A stretch of DNA of 64,000 nucleotides. Source: Bacillaceae bacterium OF18-1A (GTDB lineage Bacteria > Bacillota > Bacilli > Bacillales > Bacillaceae_G). Both the position numbers and the translations under genes were made by a program. Below, in pieces: positions 18,904-29,078 of the stretch. The stretch's first letter is position 1. Each line of letters opens with the position of its first letter. The stretch lies in NCBI GenBank assembly GCA_027694045.1, contig JAQEWB010000002.1, positions 930,001 through 994,000 on the forward strand, in the 5' to 3' direction. The notes beneath the pieces were generated by a model. That model was not told the DNA's origin and did no database searches. It saw nothing but the letters and a program-made list of their open reading frames with translations.

Positions 18904-18975
18904 ATATATCGGCGATTTTTACAATATATCAACCGTAACTTTAAATATATCGGCGGTTCGACACAGAATATCGAC
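18904..18975. repeat. Four phased imperfect repeats (ATATATCGGCG-like) upstream of the asnS leader
   Basis: Units begin at 18904 (ATATATCGGCG), 18924 (ATATATCAACCG), 18945 (ATATATCGGCGG) and about 18968 (AATATCGACC), at a period of 20-23 bp, about two helical turns. They lie between the asnS leader and the pheT terminator. No matching family was recognised. Confidence 0.6.
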
Positions 18976-19008
18976 CTACCGACACTTTTCGACAATCGTT
19001 CCATAAAA

Positions 19009-19035
19009 AAATTGCCGGAATAAATCCGGCAATTT
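19009..19035 (-). terminator. Terminator of pheST
   Basis: The 11-bp stem AAATTGCCGGA/TCCGGCAATTT is followed on the minus strand by a U-rich stretch, immediately after the pheT stop. Confidence 0.9.
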
Positions 19036-19039
19036 CTTA

Positions 19040-21460
19040 TTACTTACGTAACTCCGCACCAAATTTCTCTTCAACCGCTGTTAATACACGGTTATGTGCT
19101 TCTGTTACTTCTTCGTCTGTTAACGTACGTTCTGCATCGAAGTAGTTCATAGAGAATGCAAGTGACTTCTTGCCTTCTTCCATTTTTTCACCTTCGTATA
19201 AGTCAAATAGTGTTACGTCTTTCAACAGTTCTCCGCCAGCTTCAGCAATGACTTGCTTCATTTCACCAGCTTTTGTTTCTTTCGTTACGACAACAGCCAT
19301 GTCACGTGTCATAGATGGGAAACGTGGAATTGCTGAGTAGTAAGTTTCTTCAGCGTCTGCACCGAATACTTTTACAAGAGATAGTTCGAATACGAATGTA
19401 TTTTTCACATCTAATTGTTTTTCTGCTTCTGGGTGCAACTGACCGATGAATCCAATTACTTCGCCATCTAATGCGATGTCAGCTGTACGACCTGGGTGCA
19501 TACCTTCACGTTTTGCTGGTGCATATGTGATTTGGTTTGAAACGCCAAGCACGTCGAATAGTCCTTCTAGTACACCTTTCACAACGAAAAAGTCTACTAC
19601 TTTCTTCTCACCTTGCCATGCATGGTGAAGAGCAAGACCTGTCATAACACCTGCAAGATGTTGTTCTTCTTTCGGAAGTTCTCCTTCTTCTGTCGGTAAG
19701 AAGATAGAACCTACTTCGTATAAAGCAACGCTGTCGTTTTTACGAGCGACATTGTATGAAACTGCTTCTAGTAATTGCGGTACTAAGCTTAAACGAAGTT
19801 GGCTACGTTCTTCACTCATCGGAAGTGCAAGACCTACAGGCGCCTTTTCGTTTGGCTCAACCATATATTGTTTCGCTTTGTCAGCGCTTGTTAATGAATA
19901 TGTGATTGCTTCATATAAACCAGCACCCTCTAAGAAGCGGCGTACTTTACGACGTTTCGTTTGTGCTGCTGTTAATTTACCACGAGTCATTGTTCCAGAA
20001 GGTAATGTAACTGGAATGTGGTCATAACCGTATAGACGGCCCACTTCTTCTACTAAGTCTTCTGAAATTGTAATATCAGGACGACGCGCTGGTACATTCA
20101 CGTGGAATGTTCCTTCTACTTCTGTGAATGGGAATTTCAAGTTTGTGAACATTGTCCCCATTTCACTTGCAGAGATATTTGTACCTAATACACGGTTTAC
20201 TTTTTCAGCAGTAACAGATACTGTATGCTCTTGTACTTGTAAGTTGTCAGCTTCTACTACACCTTCAAGCGCTTCTCCACCAGCGTATTTCGCCATTAAA
20301 GCAGCTGCATGTTGAATCGCTTCAAATGTACGTGTTGGGTCGATTCCTTTTTCGAAACGTGCACTTGATTCACTGCGAAGACCTAAGTCTTTTGATGTAC
20401 GGCGTACTGTTTGACCTGCAAAGTATGCAGACTCAATTAGAACGTTTACTGTGTCATTTGTAACTTCAGAATCCGCTCCGCCCATTACACCAGCAACAGC
20501 TAAAGCTTTCGTGCCGTTTGTAATAACAAGGTGATGATTTTGTAATGTACGCTCTTGATCATCTAATGTTTGAATCTTTTCGCCTTCTTTTGCAAGACGA
20601 ACAACGATTTCTTTTGAACCTAATTTATCGTAATCGAATGCATGTAACGGTTGACCGTATTCCATTAGAATGTAGTTTGTAATATCAACTACGTTGCTAA
20701 TTGGACGAATACCAGCTGCCATAAGGCGAGTTTGCATCCACATTGGTGATGGACCAATCTTTACGTTTTTAACCATTTTTGCAATGTATAATGGGTTTTC
20801 TTCTTTCGCTTCTACACTTACAGAAATGTAATCAGAAGTTTTTTCTGCTGTTTCTTGTAAGTCGATAGCTGGAAGTTTTACTTCGCGGCCATAAATAGCA
20901 GCTACTTCATATGCAACACCTAACATGTTTAAGCAATCGGCACGGTTTGGTGTTAAACCAAGCTCAAGTACTTCATCATGTAAATTTAAAATTTCAAGTG
21001 CATCTGCACCAACTTCAGCATCACTTGGGAAGATGAAAATGCCGTCTGCGTAATCTTTCGCAACTAGCTTTCCATCAATGCCAAGCTCTTGAAGAGCACA
21101 AACCATACCGTGAGAAGCTTCACCGCGTAGTTTCGCTTTTTTAATTTTGAAGTTACCAGGAAGTACAGCACCAACTTTTGCAACTGGTACTTTTAAACCT
21201 TTTGCAATGTTAGCAGCTCCACAAATAATTTGAACTGGCTCTTCTTCACCGATATCGATTAAGCATTTGCTTAATTTATCAGCTTCTGGGTGTTTTTCAC
21301 ATTCTAATACGTGACCAACTACAACACCTTTTACACCTTTATTTAATACTTCAACGCCTTCTACTTCAATACCACTTTTCGTGATTTTGTCTGCTAGTTC
21401 TTGTGCTGTTACATCTTTAATATCTACATACTCTTGTAACCAACGATATGATACGAACAT
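19040..21460 (-). CDS. pheT: Phenylalanyl-tRNA synthetase beta subunit
   Basis: An 806-residue beta subunit. An N-terminal tRNA-binding (EMAP-like) domain (about 40-150, [21 protein letters not shown]) is followed by B3/B4 editing ([11 protein letters not shown]), B5, the catalytic-like core and a C-terminal ferredoxin-fold anticodon-binding domain ([18 protein letters not shown]). It forms the alpha2-beta2 enzyme with PheS, charges tRNA-Phe and clears mischarged Tyr. It starts 18 nt after pheS in the same T-box-controlled operon. Confidence 0.97.
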   Translation of the reverse strand: MFVSYRWLQEYVDIKDVTAQELADKITKSGIEVEGVEVLNKGVKGVVVGHVLECEKHPEADKLSKCLIDIGEEEPVQIICGAANIAKGLKVPVAKVGAVLPGNFKIKKAKLRGEASHGMVCALQELGIDGKLVAKDYADGIFIFPSDAEVGADALEILNLHDEVLELGLTPNRADCLNMLGVAYEVAAIYGREVKLPAIDLQETAEKTSDYISVSVEAKEENPLYIAKMVKNVKIGPSPMWMQTRLMAAGIRPISNVVDITNYILMEYGQPLHAFDYDKLGSKEIVVRLAKEGEKIQTLDDQERTLQNHHLVITNGTKALAVAGVMGGADSEVTNDTVNVLIESAYFAGQTVRRTSKDLGLRSESSARFEKGIDPTRTFEAIQHAAALMAKYAGGEALEGVVEADNLQVQEHTVSVTAEKVNRVLGTNISASEMGTMFTNLKFPFTEVEGTFHVNVPARRPDITISEDLVEEVGRLYGYDHIPVTLPSGTMTRGKLTAAQTKRRKVRRFLEGAGLYEAITYSLTSADKAKQYMVEPNEKAPVGLALPMSEERSQLRLSLVPQLLEAVSYNVARKNDSVALYEVGSIFLPTEEGELPKEEQHLAGVMTGLALHHAWQGEKKVVDFFVVKGVLEGLFDVLGVSNQITYAPAKREGMHPGRTADIALDGEVIGFIGQLHPEAEKQLDVKNTFVFELSLVKVFGADAEETYYSAIPRFPSMTRDMAVVVTKETKAGEMKQVIAEAGGELLKDVTLFDLYEGEKMEEGKKSLAFSMNYFDAERTLTDEEVTEAHNRVLTAVEEKFGAELRK

Positions 21461-21478
21461 ATTTATCCTCTCCTTCCC

Positions 21479-22513
21479 TTACGCTCGTTTGAATTGTTGT
21501 AAGAAACGTACATCATTTGTATAGAAATGACGAATGTCATCTACGCCGTATTTCAACATTGCGATACGCTCTGCGCCCATACCGAATGCGAAACCTTGAT
21601 ATTCTTTTGAATCATAACCAGCCATTTCAAGTACGTTCGGGTGAACCATACCTGCGCCTAAAATTTCGATCCAGCCAGTTCCTTTACAAGTGCCGCAACC
21701 TTTACCATGACACATCATACAAGAAATATCCATCTCTACAGATGGCTCTGTGAAGGGGAAGAAACTTGGACGAAGACGGATTTCACGATCTTCACCGAAC
21801 ATCTTTTTCACGAATACTTGAAGTGTACCTTTTAAGTCACTCATGCGAATGTTTTTATCAATTACAAGACCTTCAATTTGCATGAACTGATGTGAATGTG
21901 TCGCATCATCGTCATCGCGGCGATACACTTTACCAGGACAAATAATTTTAATTGGGCCTTTTTCTTTATTGTTTTCCATCGTACGTGCTTGCACAGAAGA
22001 TGTATGTGTACGTAATAACGTTTCTTCTGTAATGTAGAATGTATCTTGCATATCACGTGCTGGGTGATCTTTCGGTAAGTTTAATGCTTCGAAGTTGTAG
22101 TAGTCTTTTTCTACTTCTGTTCCTTCAGCTACTTCATAACCCATACCGATGAATACATCTTCAATTTGTTCCACAACCGCTGTTAACGGATGGTGACAAC
22201 CTGTTTCAACAGGACGACCTGGCAAGGTAACATCAATTGTTTCAGTAGCTAATTTCGCTTCAATTACTGCTTTTTCTAAGTTACCAATTTTGTCATCTAG
22301 ACGCGTTTGAATCGCTTCACGTACTTCGTTGACTAATGCACCCATATGTGGACGCTCTTCTGCTGATAATTTCCCCATACCACGTAATACTTCTGTGATT
22401 GGGCCTTTTTTCCCTAAATACGCTACGCGTACATCGTTTAAGCCTTTTAGCTCTTTCGCTTCTTCAATAAGCTCTAACGCTTTTTGCTTTAGCTCTTTTA
22501 AACGTGCTTCCAT
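21479..22513 (-). CDS. pheS: Phenylalanyl-tRNA synthetase alpha subunit
   Basis: This is the 344-residue catalytic subunit, the same length as B. subtilis PheS. It shows an N-terminal coiled coil (1-85), class II motif 2 ([10 protein letters not shown], [32 protein letters not shown]) and the motif 3 region [34 protein letters not shown] is the usual cysteine-rich insert. The ATG at 22513 follows TTAGGAGGGTTCCAA. The longer open frame upstream runs through the T-box leader and is not coding. Confidence 0.96.
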   Translation of the reverse strand: MEARLKELKQKALELIEEAKELKGLNDVRVAYLGKKGPITEVLRGMGKLSAEERPHMGALVNEVREAIQTRLDDKIGNLEKAVIEAKLATETIDVTLPGRPVETGCHHPLTAVVEQIEDVFIGMGYEVAEGTEVEKDYYNFEALNLPKDHPARDMQDTFYITEETLLRTHTSSVQARTMENNKEKGPIKIICPGKVYRRDDDDATHSHQFMQIEGLVIDKNIRMSDLKGTLQVFVKKMFGEDREIRLRPSFFPFTEPSVEMDISCMMCHGKGCGTCKGTGWIEILGAGMVHPNVLEMAGYDSKEYQGFAFGMGAERIAMLKYGVDDIRHFYTNDVRFLQQFKRA

Positions 22514-22800
22514 TTGGAACCCTCCTAATTTTAAAAATAAAAAAACCTCGCTCCCAAAAAGGGACGAGGTAAATTCGCGGTACCACCCTAAATTGACAGA
22601 ACAAGTCTGCCCACTCATTAGTTATAACGATCAATTCTGACCGGAACGCCTTTACATATACATGGTCCTGGCGCCAACTCCAGAGGTGAATTCACTTCCG
22701 TCTACCATAAGAATGCTTTCAGTCTACGGCATTCTCTCCCTATATGGCGATTTTGTAAGCTACTCTTCTCTATCAACGTTTTTCGTTATTTAACTTTTAT
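22514..22800 (-). promoter_or_regulatory. T-box leader of pheS-pheT, specifier TTC (Phe)
   Basis: The T-box AGGGTGGTACCGCG (minus strand) lies at 22575-22588 and the terminator ACCTCG..TCCC/GGGACGAGGT at 22545-22570. Stem I has the AGTA motif and the specifier TTC at 22688-22690 in GTGAA-TTC-ACCTCT. A possible promoter is TTGTCA with TTAAAT 17 bp away, just upstream. Confidence 0.92.
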
Positions 22801-22847
22801 TGTATGTTCATGACAAACATATACTTCAACTTATTATAAGAAGTTTT

Positions 22848-23612
22848 TTATTTGTTCGCAACTGGGCTTTGTAAATAATACGTTAAAATCCCGGCTGCAA
22901 CCGCAACATTTAATGATTCTGCCCCGCCGTAAATTGGAATATACAAGTTTTGATCCGTTTTTGCAAGAATTTCTTGGCGTACGCCGTTTCCTTCATTTCC
23001 TACAATTAATGCAAAACTTCCGGCTGGTGTTACTTCACCATACGGCACTCCATTTTCAAGAGCTGTTCCGTATACAGGAACGTTATTTTCTTTTAGCTTA
23101 TCTACCCATTCTTCTAAGTTTCCTTTTACAATTGGTAAGTGGAAAATAGAACCTTGTGTAGAGCGGAGTACTTTACTATTATAAACATCAACACAACCTT
23201 CTCCAAGCACAACGGCATGAATACCAGCTGCATCAGCTGTACGAATAATCGTTCCTAAATTACCTGGGTCTTGAAGACCATCTAATAAAAGAAATTTCCC
23301 ATCCGTAAGAGCTACGTCTTTCTCATGCTTCTCACAAACAGCAAATACACCTTGCGTCGTTTCTGTTTCACGAAGTACTTTCACGATTGCTTCAGGCACA
23401 ATATACATTTCCACATCATTAACCGTCCAATCTTTCGGAAGGTCTGTCTGATCTGAAACGATAAGCTCTGTTACAACGCCTGCCTTTAAAGCTTCCTCCA
23501 CTAAGTGGAACCCTTCTACAAAAAATAAACCTTTTTTATCGCGTTCTTTTTTCGTCTGCAGCTTTTTCCACTGCTTCACACGCGGATTTTGTACTGAATC
23601 AATGTTTTTCAT
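22848..23612 (-). CDS. TrmH/SpoU-family RNA 2'-O-methyltransferase (YsgA-like)
   Basis: A 254-residue SPOUT methyltransferase. An N-terminal substrate-binding domain (NPRVKQWKKL.. KKGLFFVEGFHLVEEAL) precedes the SpoU fold with motif 1 LLLDGLQDPGNLGTIIRTADAAG, motif 2 ALIVGNEGNGV and motif 3 IPIYGGAESLNVAVAAGIL. It uses SAM to methylate ribose in rRNA or tRNA; the exact site is not deducible. I chose the ATG at 23612, matching B. subtilis YsgA in length; an in-frame ATG at 23645 has a poor ribosome-binding site. Confidence 0.88.
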   Translation of the reverse strand: MKNIDSVQNPRVKQWKKLQTKKERDKKGLFFVEGFHLVEEALKAGVVTELIVSDQTDLPKDWTVNDVEMYIVPEAIVKVLRETETTQGVFAVCEKHEKDVALTDGKFLLLDGLQDPGNLGTIIRTADAAGIHAVVLGEGCVDVYNSKVLRSTQGSIFHLPIVKGNLEEWVDKLKENNVPVYGTALENGVPYGEVTPAGSFALIVGNEGNGVRQEILAKTDQNLYIPIYGGAESLNVAVAAGILTYYLQSPVANK

Positions 23613-23727
23613 AATATGTATTTCCCTCTCTTCTTGTCTTATCATTATAGCCTATTTTTCATACATATTTACATAAAAAAGAACAAAAACTAACGTCAGT
23701 TTCAATTCTGAAGAAGAGGTGAAAGTG

Positions 23728-23937
23728 ATGAGTTTTAATTTACGCGGTGCTGTATTAGCGAATGTATCTGGAAATTCACAAGACCAATTACAAGAAACAA
23801 TTGTCGATGCCATTCAAAGTGGCGAAGAGAAAATGCTACCAGGTCTTGGCGTTTTATTTGAAGTCATTTGGAAAAATGCTGGTGAAAATGAAAAGCACGA
23901 AATGTTAGAAACACTAGAGCAAGGATTAAAAAAATAA
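23728..23937 (+). CDS. sspI: Small acid-soluble spore protein SspI
   Basis: A 69-residue protein starting [41 protein letters not shown], the SspI family hallmark. SspI is a minor spore-core protein made in the forespore, normally under SigG. The ATG at 23728 follows AGAGGTGAAAGTG; a GTG at 23719 overlaps the Shine-Dalgarno. Monocistronic, with a terminator. It is divergent from the methyltransferase gene, as in B. subtilis ysgA-sspI. Confidence 0.95.
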   Translation: MSFNLRGAVLANVSGNSQDQLQETIVDAIQSGEEKMLPGLGVLFEVIWKNAGENEKHEMLETLEQGLKK

Positions 23938-23946
23938 GCAATTTGA

Positions 23947-23976
23947 AAATCACCTTTGCATAAGCTAAGGTGATTT
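23947..23976 (+). terminator. sspI terminator
   Basis: The stem AAATCACCTT/AAGGTGATTT is followed by a T run. Confidence 0.88.
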
Positions 23977-24113
23977 TTTTGCAGAAAAATTTTTTCTTCT
24001 CCTAAACATTTCTACTTTACTAACGAACTATGATGGAGTACAATGTTCAAAATACATTTAAACCGATCGATTTTTCTTCATATACACCATAAGATAAAAG
24101 GAGTGAATGTTTT

Positions 24114-24671
24114 ATGCACCGTATTACGCTTGAACAAATTTTTAAACATCATATTACACAAAAATACGTAAATCGTTCTGGAATGGTCCACGCGATCGCT
24201 GTCGCTTACCATGCGTTTCACTTAGCCAAAAAGCATCACGCCTCAGTCGATGCTGCAACAAAAGCTGGTTTCCTTCATGATATTGGACATCATACGTGGT
24301 ACACAGGTGGCGAGTGGGACTATGACTTGTATAAAAAGAATGATATACACGCAATTAAAGGAGCAGAAAGAGCTCATAAATTGCTTATTAGATTAGGGGA
24401 ACATCCGAAACTAGCAAAAGAAATTTCTATTGCGATTCTTCTTCATACAGATTCTTTCTTAGTAGAACAAGAAATTGAAAGAACATCTCTTCAAAACATT
24501 ATTAAATGGGCAGATGAAGCAGATGAAGAACCGGGCGGAGCGCACCATTACCGAACGATTTCTTATGAAAAAGCATTAAAAGCAATTCAGCAGTTAGATC
24601 GATTAGTAGAGCGTGAATTACAAATAGAGCAATCGAAATCAAATAAAAAAACAGAACATAGTTATCAATGA
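24114..24671 (+). CDS. HD-domain phosphohydrolase
   Basis: A 185-residue protein with HD-superfamily metal ligands: H in VHAIAVAYHAF, the HD doublet in AGFLHDIGHH (about 52-61), H in ILLHTDS, and D in KWADEADEEPGGAHHY. The family hydrolyses phosphate bonds, often in nucleotides; the substrate is unknown. The ATG follows AAAAGGAGTGAATGTTTT. It stands alone between sspI and the CPBP protease gene and ends in a terminator. Confidence 0.85.
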   Translation: MHRITLEQIFKHHITQKYVNRSGMVHAIAVAYHAFHLAKKHHASVDAATKAGFLHDIGHHTWYTGGEWDYDLYKKNDIHAIKGAERAHKLLIRLGEHPKLAKEISIAILLHTDSFLVEQEIERTSLQNIIKWADEADEEPGGAHHYRTISYEKALKAIQQLDRLVERELQIEQSKSNKKTEHSYQ

Positions 24672-24672
24672 G

Positions 24673-24704
24673 AAAGAGGCATCACTATAGGGTGATACCT
24701 CTTT
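24673..24704 (+). terminator. Terminator of the HD gene
   Basis: Hairpin AAAGAGGCATCAC pairing with GTGATACCTCTTT, then T-rich sequence. Confidence 0.85.
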
Positions 24705-24803
24705 TATTTTTTTAAACGCAATGTTACATGTAAGATTTATACATATTATTCAAAACAGAAACAAGTTATAATCATATATAAATATAAAGAGGTGATTATA
24801 CGT

Positions 24804-25517
24804 ATGCAACCCGCTACACAACTTTCTAATGAACAGAAATACTCTATGTCATGGGGACAATTCATTAACTCTGTTTTATTTTCTTTTTTCGGAACTGGGC
24901 TTATCACTTTATTTCTAGCAATGCCTTTAACAATTTATACATCCGGTCTCACAAATAAAAAGCAAATTGCCTTGTATGATTCTATTACTACTACTGCAAG
25001 TATCACGCTACAGCTCGCAATGTTATTATTCTTCATTTTTAAATTTGAACCAGCGAAAAAATTATTACTACAATCTTTTAACTTTAAAGTATTGAAAGAA
25101 TGGCGCACATACGTATACTTACTTCTTTTCTTCGCTATAAACATCATGCTCAACTACATCTTGTTAAATTATGTGTTCCAAGACGCAACAAAGCAACAAT
25201 CTTCCGCACTGAACTTAGACGTTTTCAAGCAGTATCGAATTTTATTACTTATTGGCTTTGCAATACTCACACCAATTTTTGAAGAGCTTATTTTCCGTGG
25301 TTTTATACTTCACTTCTTCTCAGAACGCTTTCCATTTTGGATTGCAGCAGTTGTAACGAGCTTCTTTTTCGGTATCGCTCATACATACTCGCTTGGAGTA
25401 ATGGTAATTACTTTCTTCCTAGGATTATTAATGGCGATTTTATGCAAGAAAACAAAATCTATTATTCCAGCCATATTATTTCACATTATGAATAATATGT
25501 TCGCATTTCTAAGTTAA
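24804..25517 (+). CDS. CPBP (CAAX/Abi) family intramembrane metalloprotease
   Basis: A 237-residue multispan protein. The C-terminal CPBP domain carries motif 1 EELIFRG (glutamate pair and arginine), motif 2 FFFGIAH and motif 3 HIMNNMF. Family members are membrane proteases or immunity and anchoring factors; no client can be assigned. The ATG at 24804 is 9 nt after GAGGTG, while the GTG at 24792 overlaps that site. A strong terminator follows. Confidence 0.87.
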   Translation: MQPATQLSNEQKYSMSWGQFINSVLFSFFGTGLITLFLAMPLTIYTSGLTNKKQIALYDSITTTASITLQLAMLLFFIFKFEPAKKLLLQSFNFKVLKEWRTYVYLLLFFAINIMLNYILLNYVFQDATKQQSSALNLDVFKQYRILLLIGFAILTPIFEELIFRGFILHFFSERFPFWIAAVVTSFFFGIAHTYSLGVMVITFFLGLLMAILCKKTKSIIPAILFHIMNNMFAFLS

Positions 25518-25546
25518 AGAGAGGTATCGTGCTGATACCTCTCTTT
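25517..25546 (+). terminator. Terminator of the CPBP protease gene
   Basis: The 13-bp perfect stem AAAGAGAGGTATC/GATACCTCTCTTT is followed by T-rich sequence. Confidence 0.9.
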
Positions 25547-25580
25547 ACTCTTTTATAATGAACTCCCTCTTCAGTACTAT

Positions 25581-25634
25581 TTATCCCGCTTTAACGGGCA
25601 GTAAGACCCCCACTGATTAAAGTTTCACTTTATT
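25581..25634 (-). repeat. Partial bcr-like intergenic repeat
   Basis: Read on the minus strand it begins AAAGTGAAACTTTAATCAG and ends with GTCTTACTGCCC and GCGGGATAAA, i.e. both ends of the full copy at 31940-32096 with the middle deleted. Confidence 0.7.
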
Positions 25635-25721
25635 TCTATCAAATTATATATATCCATTAACAATATCCAAAATAAACCTCTTGTAGTAAAATATAACTTA
25701 TCAACTAGAAGGAGATCACAC

Positions 25722-26099
25722 ATGCAAGTTTTAAGCTTACTTTGGATTTTTTACGTACCACTTCTTACTTTATGCGGATTTTTCGGTGGTATTTTTTTAA
25801 TGATTACTGGCGTTAAACACCGCAAACTACTCGTTAGTTTAATGGGAGCACTCAGCCTATCCTTTATCATACTACCTTATGCTTTTTGGGGCATTGGAAT
25901 TGACGGCGATACAATCCTTCCTATTCCAACTACTCTATACTGGATTCTGTTTTCTTTAACTGGATTATTAGCTGGATTCATTGGATTACAAGCAGAAATT
26001 AAAAGTATTCGTAACATGGGGTTCATTATCTTTACCGCTGGATTGTTAGGGGTTATCTTCTGGAATCTCATGTCTGTAGGTGACTCATTCTACTTCTAA
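25722..26099 (+). CDS. Four-span membrane protein, hypothetical (paralogue A)
   Basis: A 125-residue protein with about four hydrophobic segments (5-30, 38-58, 68-92, 98-118) and short charged loops (KHRKLL, KSIRNMG). The ATG follows AGAAGGAGATCACAC. It is followed after 39 bp by a gene for a clear paralogue sharing GVKHRKLL/GIKYRKLL, TLYWxLFSLxGLLA and SIRxMGxI. No family or function recognised. Confidence 0.7.
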   Translation: MQVLSLLWIFYVPLLTLCGFFGGIFLMITGVKHRKLLVSLMGALSLSFIILPYAFWGIGIDGDTILPIPTTLYWILFSLTGLLAGFIGLQAEIKSIRNMGFIIFTAGLLGVIFWNLMSVGDSFYF

Positions 26100-26138
26100 A
26101 AGTTTTTTTAAAATCTACAAATTGGAGGAAATATAGAA

Positions 26139-26495
26139 ATGTTCGGAGTATTAACTTGGACAATTTTAGCTGCTATTTTAATGCTATGCGAATTCATCGT
26201 TGGCAGCTTTTTAATTGTTGCTGGAATTAAATATCGTAAATTACTTATCGTTATAGCAGGAGTGATTAGTATATCACTTATCATTGTTCCTATTATTTGT
26301 ATAGGTTTTGGAATAAATTTAGAGGGAATGGTTCCAATTTCAGGAACTTTATATTGGGGGTTATTTTCTTTAGCTGGACTATTAGCTATTATAATTGGCA
26401 GACAAATATCAAGTATTCGTTCTATGGGGACGATTTTGTTTATAACAGGATTATGCTCTGTGAGCGCTTATCATCTATTATATCTAACTCTTTAA
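26139..26495 (+). CDS. Four-span membrane protein, hypothetical (paralogue B)
   Basis: A 118-residue tandem paralogue of the preceding gene, with the same four-span layout and the shared motifs TLYWGLFSLAGLLA and SIRSMGTI. The ATG follows TTGGAGGAAATATAGAA. The pair is probably cotranscribed and ends at a bidirectional terminator shared with the convergent MFS gene. Function unknown. Confidence 0.7.
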   Translation: MFGVLTWTILAAILMLCEFIVGSFLIVAGIKYRKLLIVIAGVISISLIIVPIICIGFGINLEGMVPISGTLYWGLFSLAGLLAIIIGRQISSIRSMGTILFITGLCSVSAYHLLYLTL

Positions 26496-26503
26496 AAAGG
26501 AAA

Positions 26504-26532
26504 AAAAGCAGGGAAATTAATTCCCTGCTTTT
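26504..26532. terminator. Bidirectional terminator (paralogue B / MFS gene)
   Basis: The stem AAAAGCAGGGAA/TTCCCTGCTTTT overlaps the MFS stop codon. Confidence 0.88.
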
Positions 26533-28313
26533 CTATTTGATTTATTGCCTGATGGTAAGAAGAATGACAACACCCAAGCAACACCTGCGAGTATCGTTGC
26601 AATTAAGAAGGCGTCGTTAATACCATTAATTGCAGATAGCTTCGAAATTTGCGCATATAATAGTTGCGTGCTCATCGCATCTCCTGCTTGAGCTGATCCG
26701 GCTAATGCCGCTAAGCTTTGGCCCATGCCATGTACTTTATCAACTAAAATTGGATTTGATGTTGTTAGCATATTTCCATAATCCGCTACGTGAGCAGTAG
26801 TTTGTTGTGTCATAAGCGTGATTAAAATCGCTGTTCCGATTGAACCCGCTACTTGTCTTGACGTATTTTGCGTTGCTGTACCATGAGAGATTAATTTCAT
26901 CGGCAACGCGTTCATGCCTGCTGTCATAATTGGCATCATAATGAATGACATACCAATTGAACGAATAATATAATCCGTCATAATGACGCTATACGGTGTA
27001 TCCATTGATAACTTTGTAAATTCATATGTCGCAAACGTTGTAATGGCTAATCCAACAATTGCTAACGGACGAATACCATACTTATCAAATAGTTTACCTG
27101 CAATCGGTCCCATGATCCCCATAATTAATGATCCTGGAAGTAACAATAAACCTGATTCTATCGGTGTGAACCCGCGAATATTTTGCAAGTATACCGGAAG
27201 CAATAACATACCTCCGAATAATGCCATCGTTACGATTGCGTTAATTACTAATGTGAAAGTGAACGTTGGATATTTAAATACTTGCAAATCAAGCATTTTA
27301 TTGTCCGTCGTTAGCTCTCTCCAAATAAATACGGCTAAACCAATTACACCAATAATAAGTGAAATAACAACCTCAGCACTCGTCCAACTATTATTTCCTG
27401 CTTCACTAAATCCATATAGTAAGCTACCTAATCCAATACTTGAACTAACAACGCCGAATACATCTAGTTTTGTTTTAGATACCGGCTGCGCTAGTGTAAA
27501 GAATTTTAAAGATAAGAACGTAATAATTAAACCGATAACAAACATCCCGTAGAACATTAAATTCCAGCTATAATTTTCAATAACCCATCCTGTTACAGTT
27601 GGTCCAATAGCTGGCGCTAAAATCATTGCAACACCTAGTAATCCCATCGCTGCTCCGCGCTTATGAGGCGGGAATAATGTCATGAAGATATTCATACCAA
27701 CCGGCATTAAAATACCTGCACCAACCGCTTGAATTACACGCCCCGTCATCATCATTGTAAAGTTTCCTGATGTAGCGCAAATGATAGATCCTACCGTGAA
27801 GAATAACATTGCCGCTACGAATAATTTACGATACGTAAATCGAGAAACTAAAAAGGCACTAATTGGTACTAAAATACCATTTACAAGCATGAAGCCTGTA
27901 ATTAACCATTGCGCTGTTGAAGTTGATACGTTAAATTCATTCATTAACGGTGGCAATGCAACGTTAATGATTGTTTGGTTTAAAATAGAAACGAACATAC
28001 CAAGAATCAATACCGTTACGACTGCTTTTACATTCACATTTTCTACAGGCATAGACATTGGCTTTTTCAGTGTTTCTTTTTCTTGTTTTCCTTCTTGCTT
28101 TCCTGTTTCTAACTCAACTACATTAGAAATTTCCGTTTCTTGCTTTCGTTCAATTTCTTTCTCTTCTGTTTCAACTTTACTTACTTCTACTTTACTTACG
28201 GCTGGGACTTGTTCTTCTCCCACGTTCGTTTTTTTCTTTCGTAAAAGACGATTTACAAGGAAGAAGACGATTATACAAAATAGTGCATATCCTACAATTG
28301 CAATTGAGGACAT
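26517..28313 (-). CDS. MFS drug efflux transporter, DHA2 (EmrB/QacA) family, with extra N-terminal anchor
   Basis: A 598-residue protein. Residues 1-20 form an extra membrane span, followed by a basic RLLRKKK and a charged E/K/V linker to about residue 85. The 14-span DHA2 transporter comes next, with motif GRVIQAVGAGILMPVG and the motif C region GPTVTGWVIENYSWNLMF. The family exports drugs and dyes by proton antiport. It lies 12 bp downstream of the HlyD-type subunit and both are probably controlled by the divergent TetR regulator. The N-terminal anchor and linker are not part of standard EmrB. Confidence 0.87.
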   Translation of the reverse strand: MSSIAIVGYALFCIIVFFLVNRLLRKKKTNVGEEQVPAVSKVEVSKVETEEKEIERKQETEISNVVELETGKQEGKQEKETLKKPMSMPVENVNVKAVVTVLILGMFVSILNQTIINVALPPLMNEFNVSTSTAQWLITGFMLVNGILVPISAFLVSRFTYRKLFVAAMLFFTVGSIICATSGNFTMMMTGRVIQAVGAGILMPVGMNIFMTLFPPHKRGAAMGLLGVAMILAPAIGPTVTGWVIENYSWNLMFYGMFVIGLIITFLSLKFFTLAQPVSKTKLDVFGVVSSSIGLGSLLYGFSEAGNNSWTSAEVVISLIIGVIGLAVFIWRELTTDNKMLDLQVFKYPTFTFTLVINAIVTMALFGGMLLLPVYLQNIRGFTPIESGLLLLPGSLIMGIMGPIAGKLFDKYGIRPLAIVGLAITTFATYEFTKLSMDTPYSVIMTDYIIRSIGMSFIMMPIMTAGMNALPMKLISHGTATQNTSRQVAGSIGTAILITLMTQQTTAHVADYGNMLTTSNPILVDKVHGMGQSLAALAGSAQAGDAMSTQLLYAQISKLSAINGINDAFLIATILAGVAWVLSFFLPSGNKSNRKAGN

Positions 28314-28325
28314 CTCATCTCCCCC

Positions 28326-28979
28326 TTACTTATGAATACGAACTGTCACATTCATGCCAGGAACAATATTTACTGATTTGCTATGATCTAATGAAATTTT
28401 AACTGGTACAACTTGTGTTACTTTCGTATAGTTCGCTGTTGCGTTGCTTGATGGTAACATAGAGAATGTATTCGCTGTTGTTAAGCCAACTTGCTCTACT
28501 TTTCCTGATAATGTTGTATCTGGGTATGCATCTACATACACATCTACTTCTTGACCTTTTTGTACATCGTCGACATCTGTTTCTTCAATGTTTGCTGTTA
28601 CCCATAAATTGTTCATATCAAATGCATAAGCAATTGGGCTACCTGCTCCTACAAAAGCATTTGTCGTCGCGTTTGATTGTACAACCGTTGCATTTTGCGG
28701 AATTGTTACATCTACTGTTTGTTCTCCATTTGCTGCCGCTACAGTAACAGCACCTAATTTATCATTTTCACTGTAGTTCTTACCTACTTCAGCTTTCCAA
28801 TCTGTTAACTTACCTGCTACTGGTGATGCAATCGGAATTACCTTTCCGTCAATTTTTGCATTGTCTGTTTTTAAATAATTTTCCGCTTGATTGTAATAGT
28901 AATAACCGCCAATGCCGCCGCCAACTAGTACAATCAATGTGATAATATTAATAATTACCATTCTTCGAAACTGATTCAT
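28326..28979 (-). CDS. HlyD/EmrA-family membrane fusion protein
   Basis: A 217-residue protein with an N-terminal membrane anchor (about 8-28), a barrel-sandwich half YLKTDNAKIDGKVIPIASPVAGKL, no long coiled-coil hairpin, and a beta-barrel region NNLWVTANIEETDVDDVQKGQEVDVYVDAYP. It is the efflux adaptor partner of the following MFS gene. The ATG at 28979 follows AAGGAGAGGAATGCA. The short form lacking the hairpin is typical of Gram-positive two-component pumps. Confidence 0.88.
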   Translation of the reverse strand: MNQFRRMVIINIITLIVLVGGGIGGYYYYNQAENYLKTDNAKIDGKVIPIASPVAGKLTDWKAEVGKNYSENDKLGAVTVAAANGEQTVDVTIPQNATVVQSNATTNAFVGAGSPIAYAFDMNNLWVTANIEETDVDDVQKGQEVDVYVDAYPDTTLSGKVEQVGLTTANTFSMLPSSNATANYTKVTQVVPVKISLDHSKSVNIVPGMNVTVRIHK

Positions 28980-29043
28980 TGCATTCCTCTCCTTATATCG
29001 CATATAATTTTTTTCTAAACTATTTACATCCTTATTGTTTATA

Positions 29044-29078
29044 TTGTTTAATTGTTAATTATATTAACCTTTAAACAA
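29044..29078. promoter_or_regulatory. Nested inverted repeats upstream of the efflux genes (candidate TetR operator)
   Basis: The outer arms TTGTTTAA/TTAAACAA enclose GTTAAT-TAT-ATTAAC (29054-29068), a perfect 15-bp palindrome. Confidence 0.45.
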
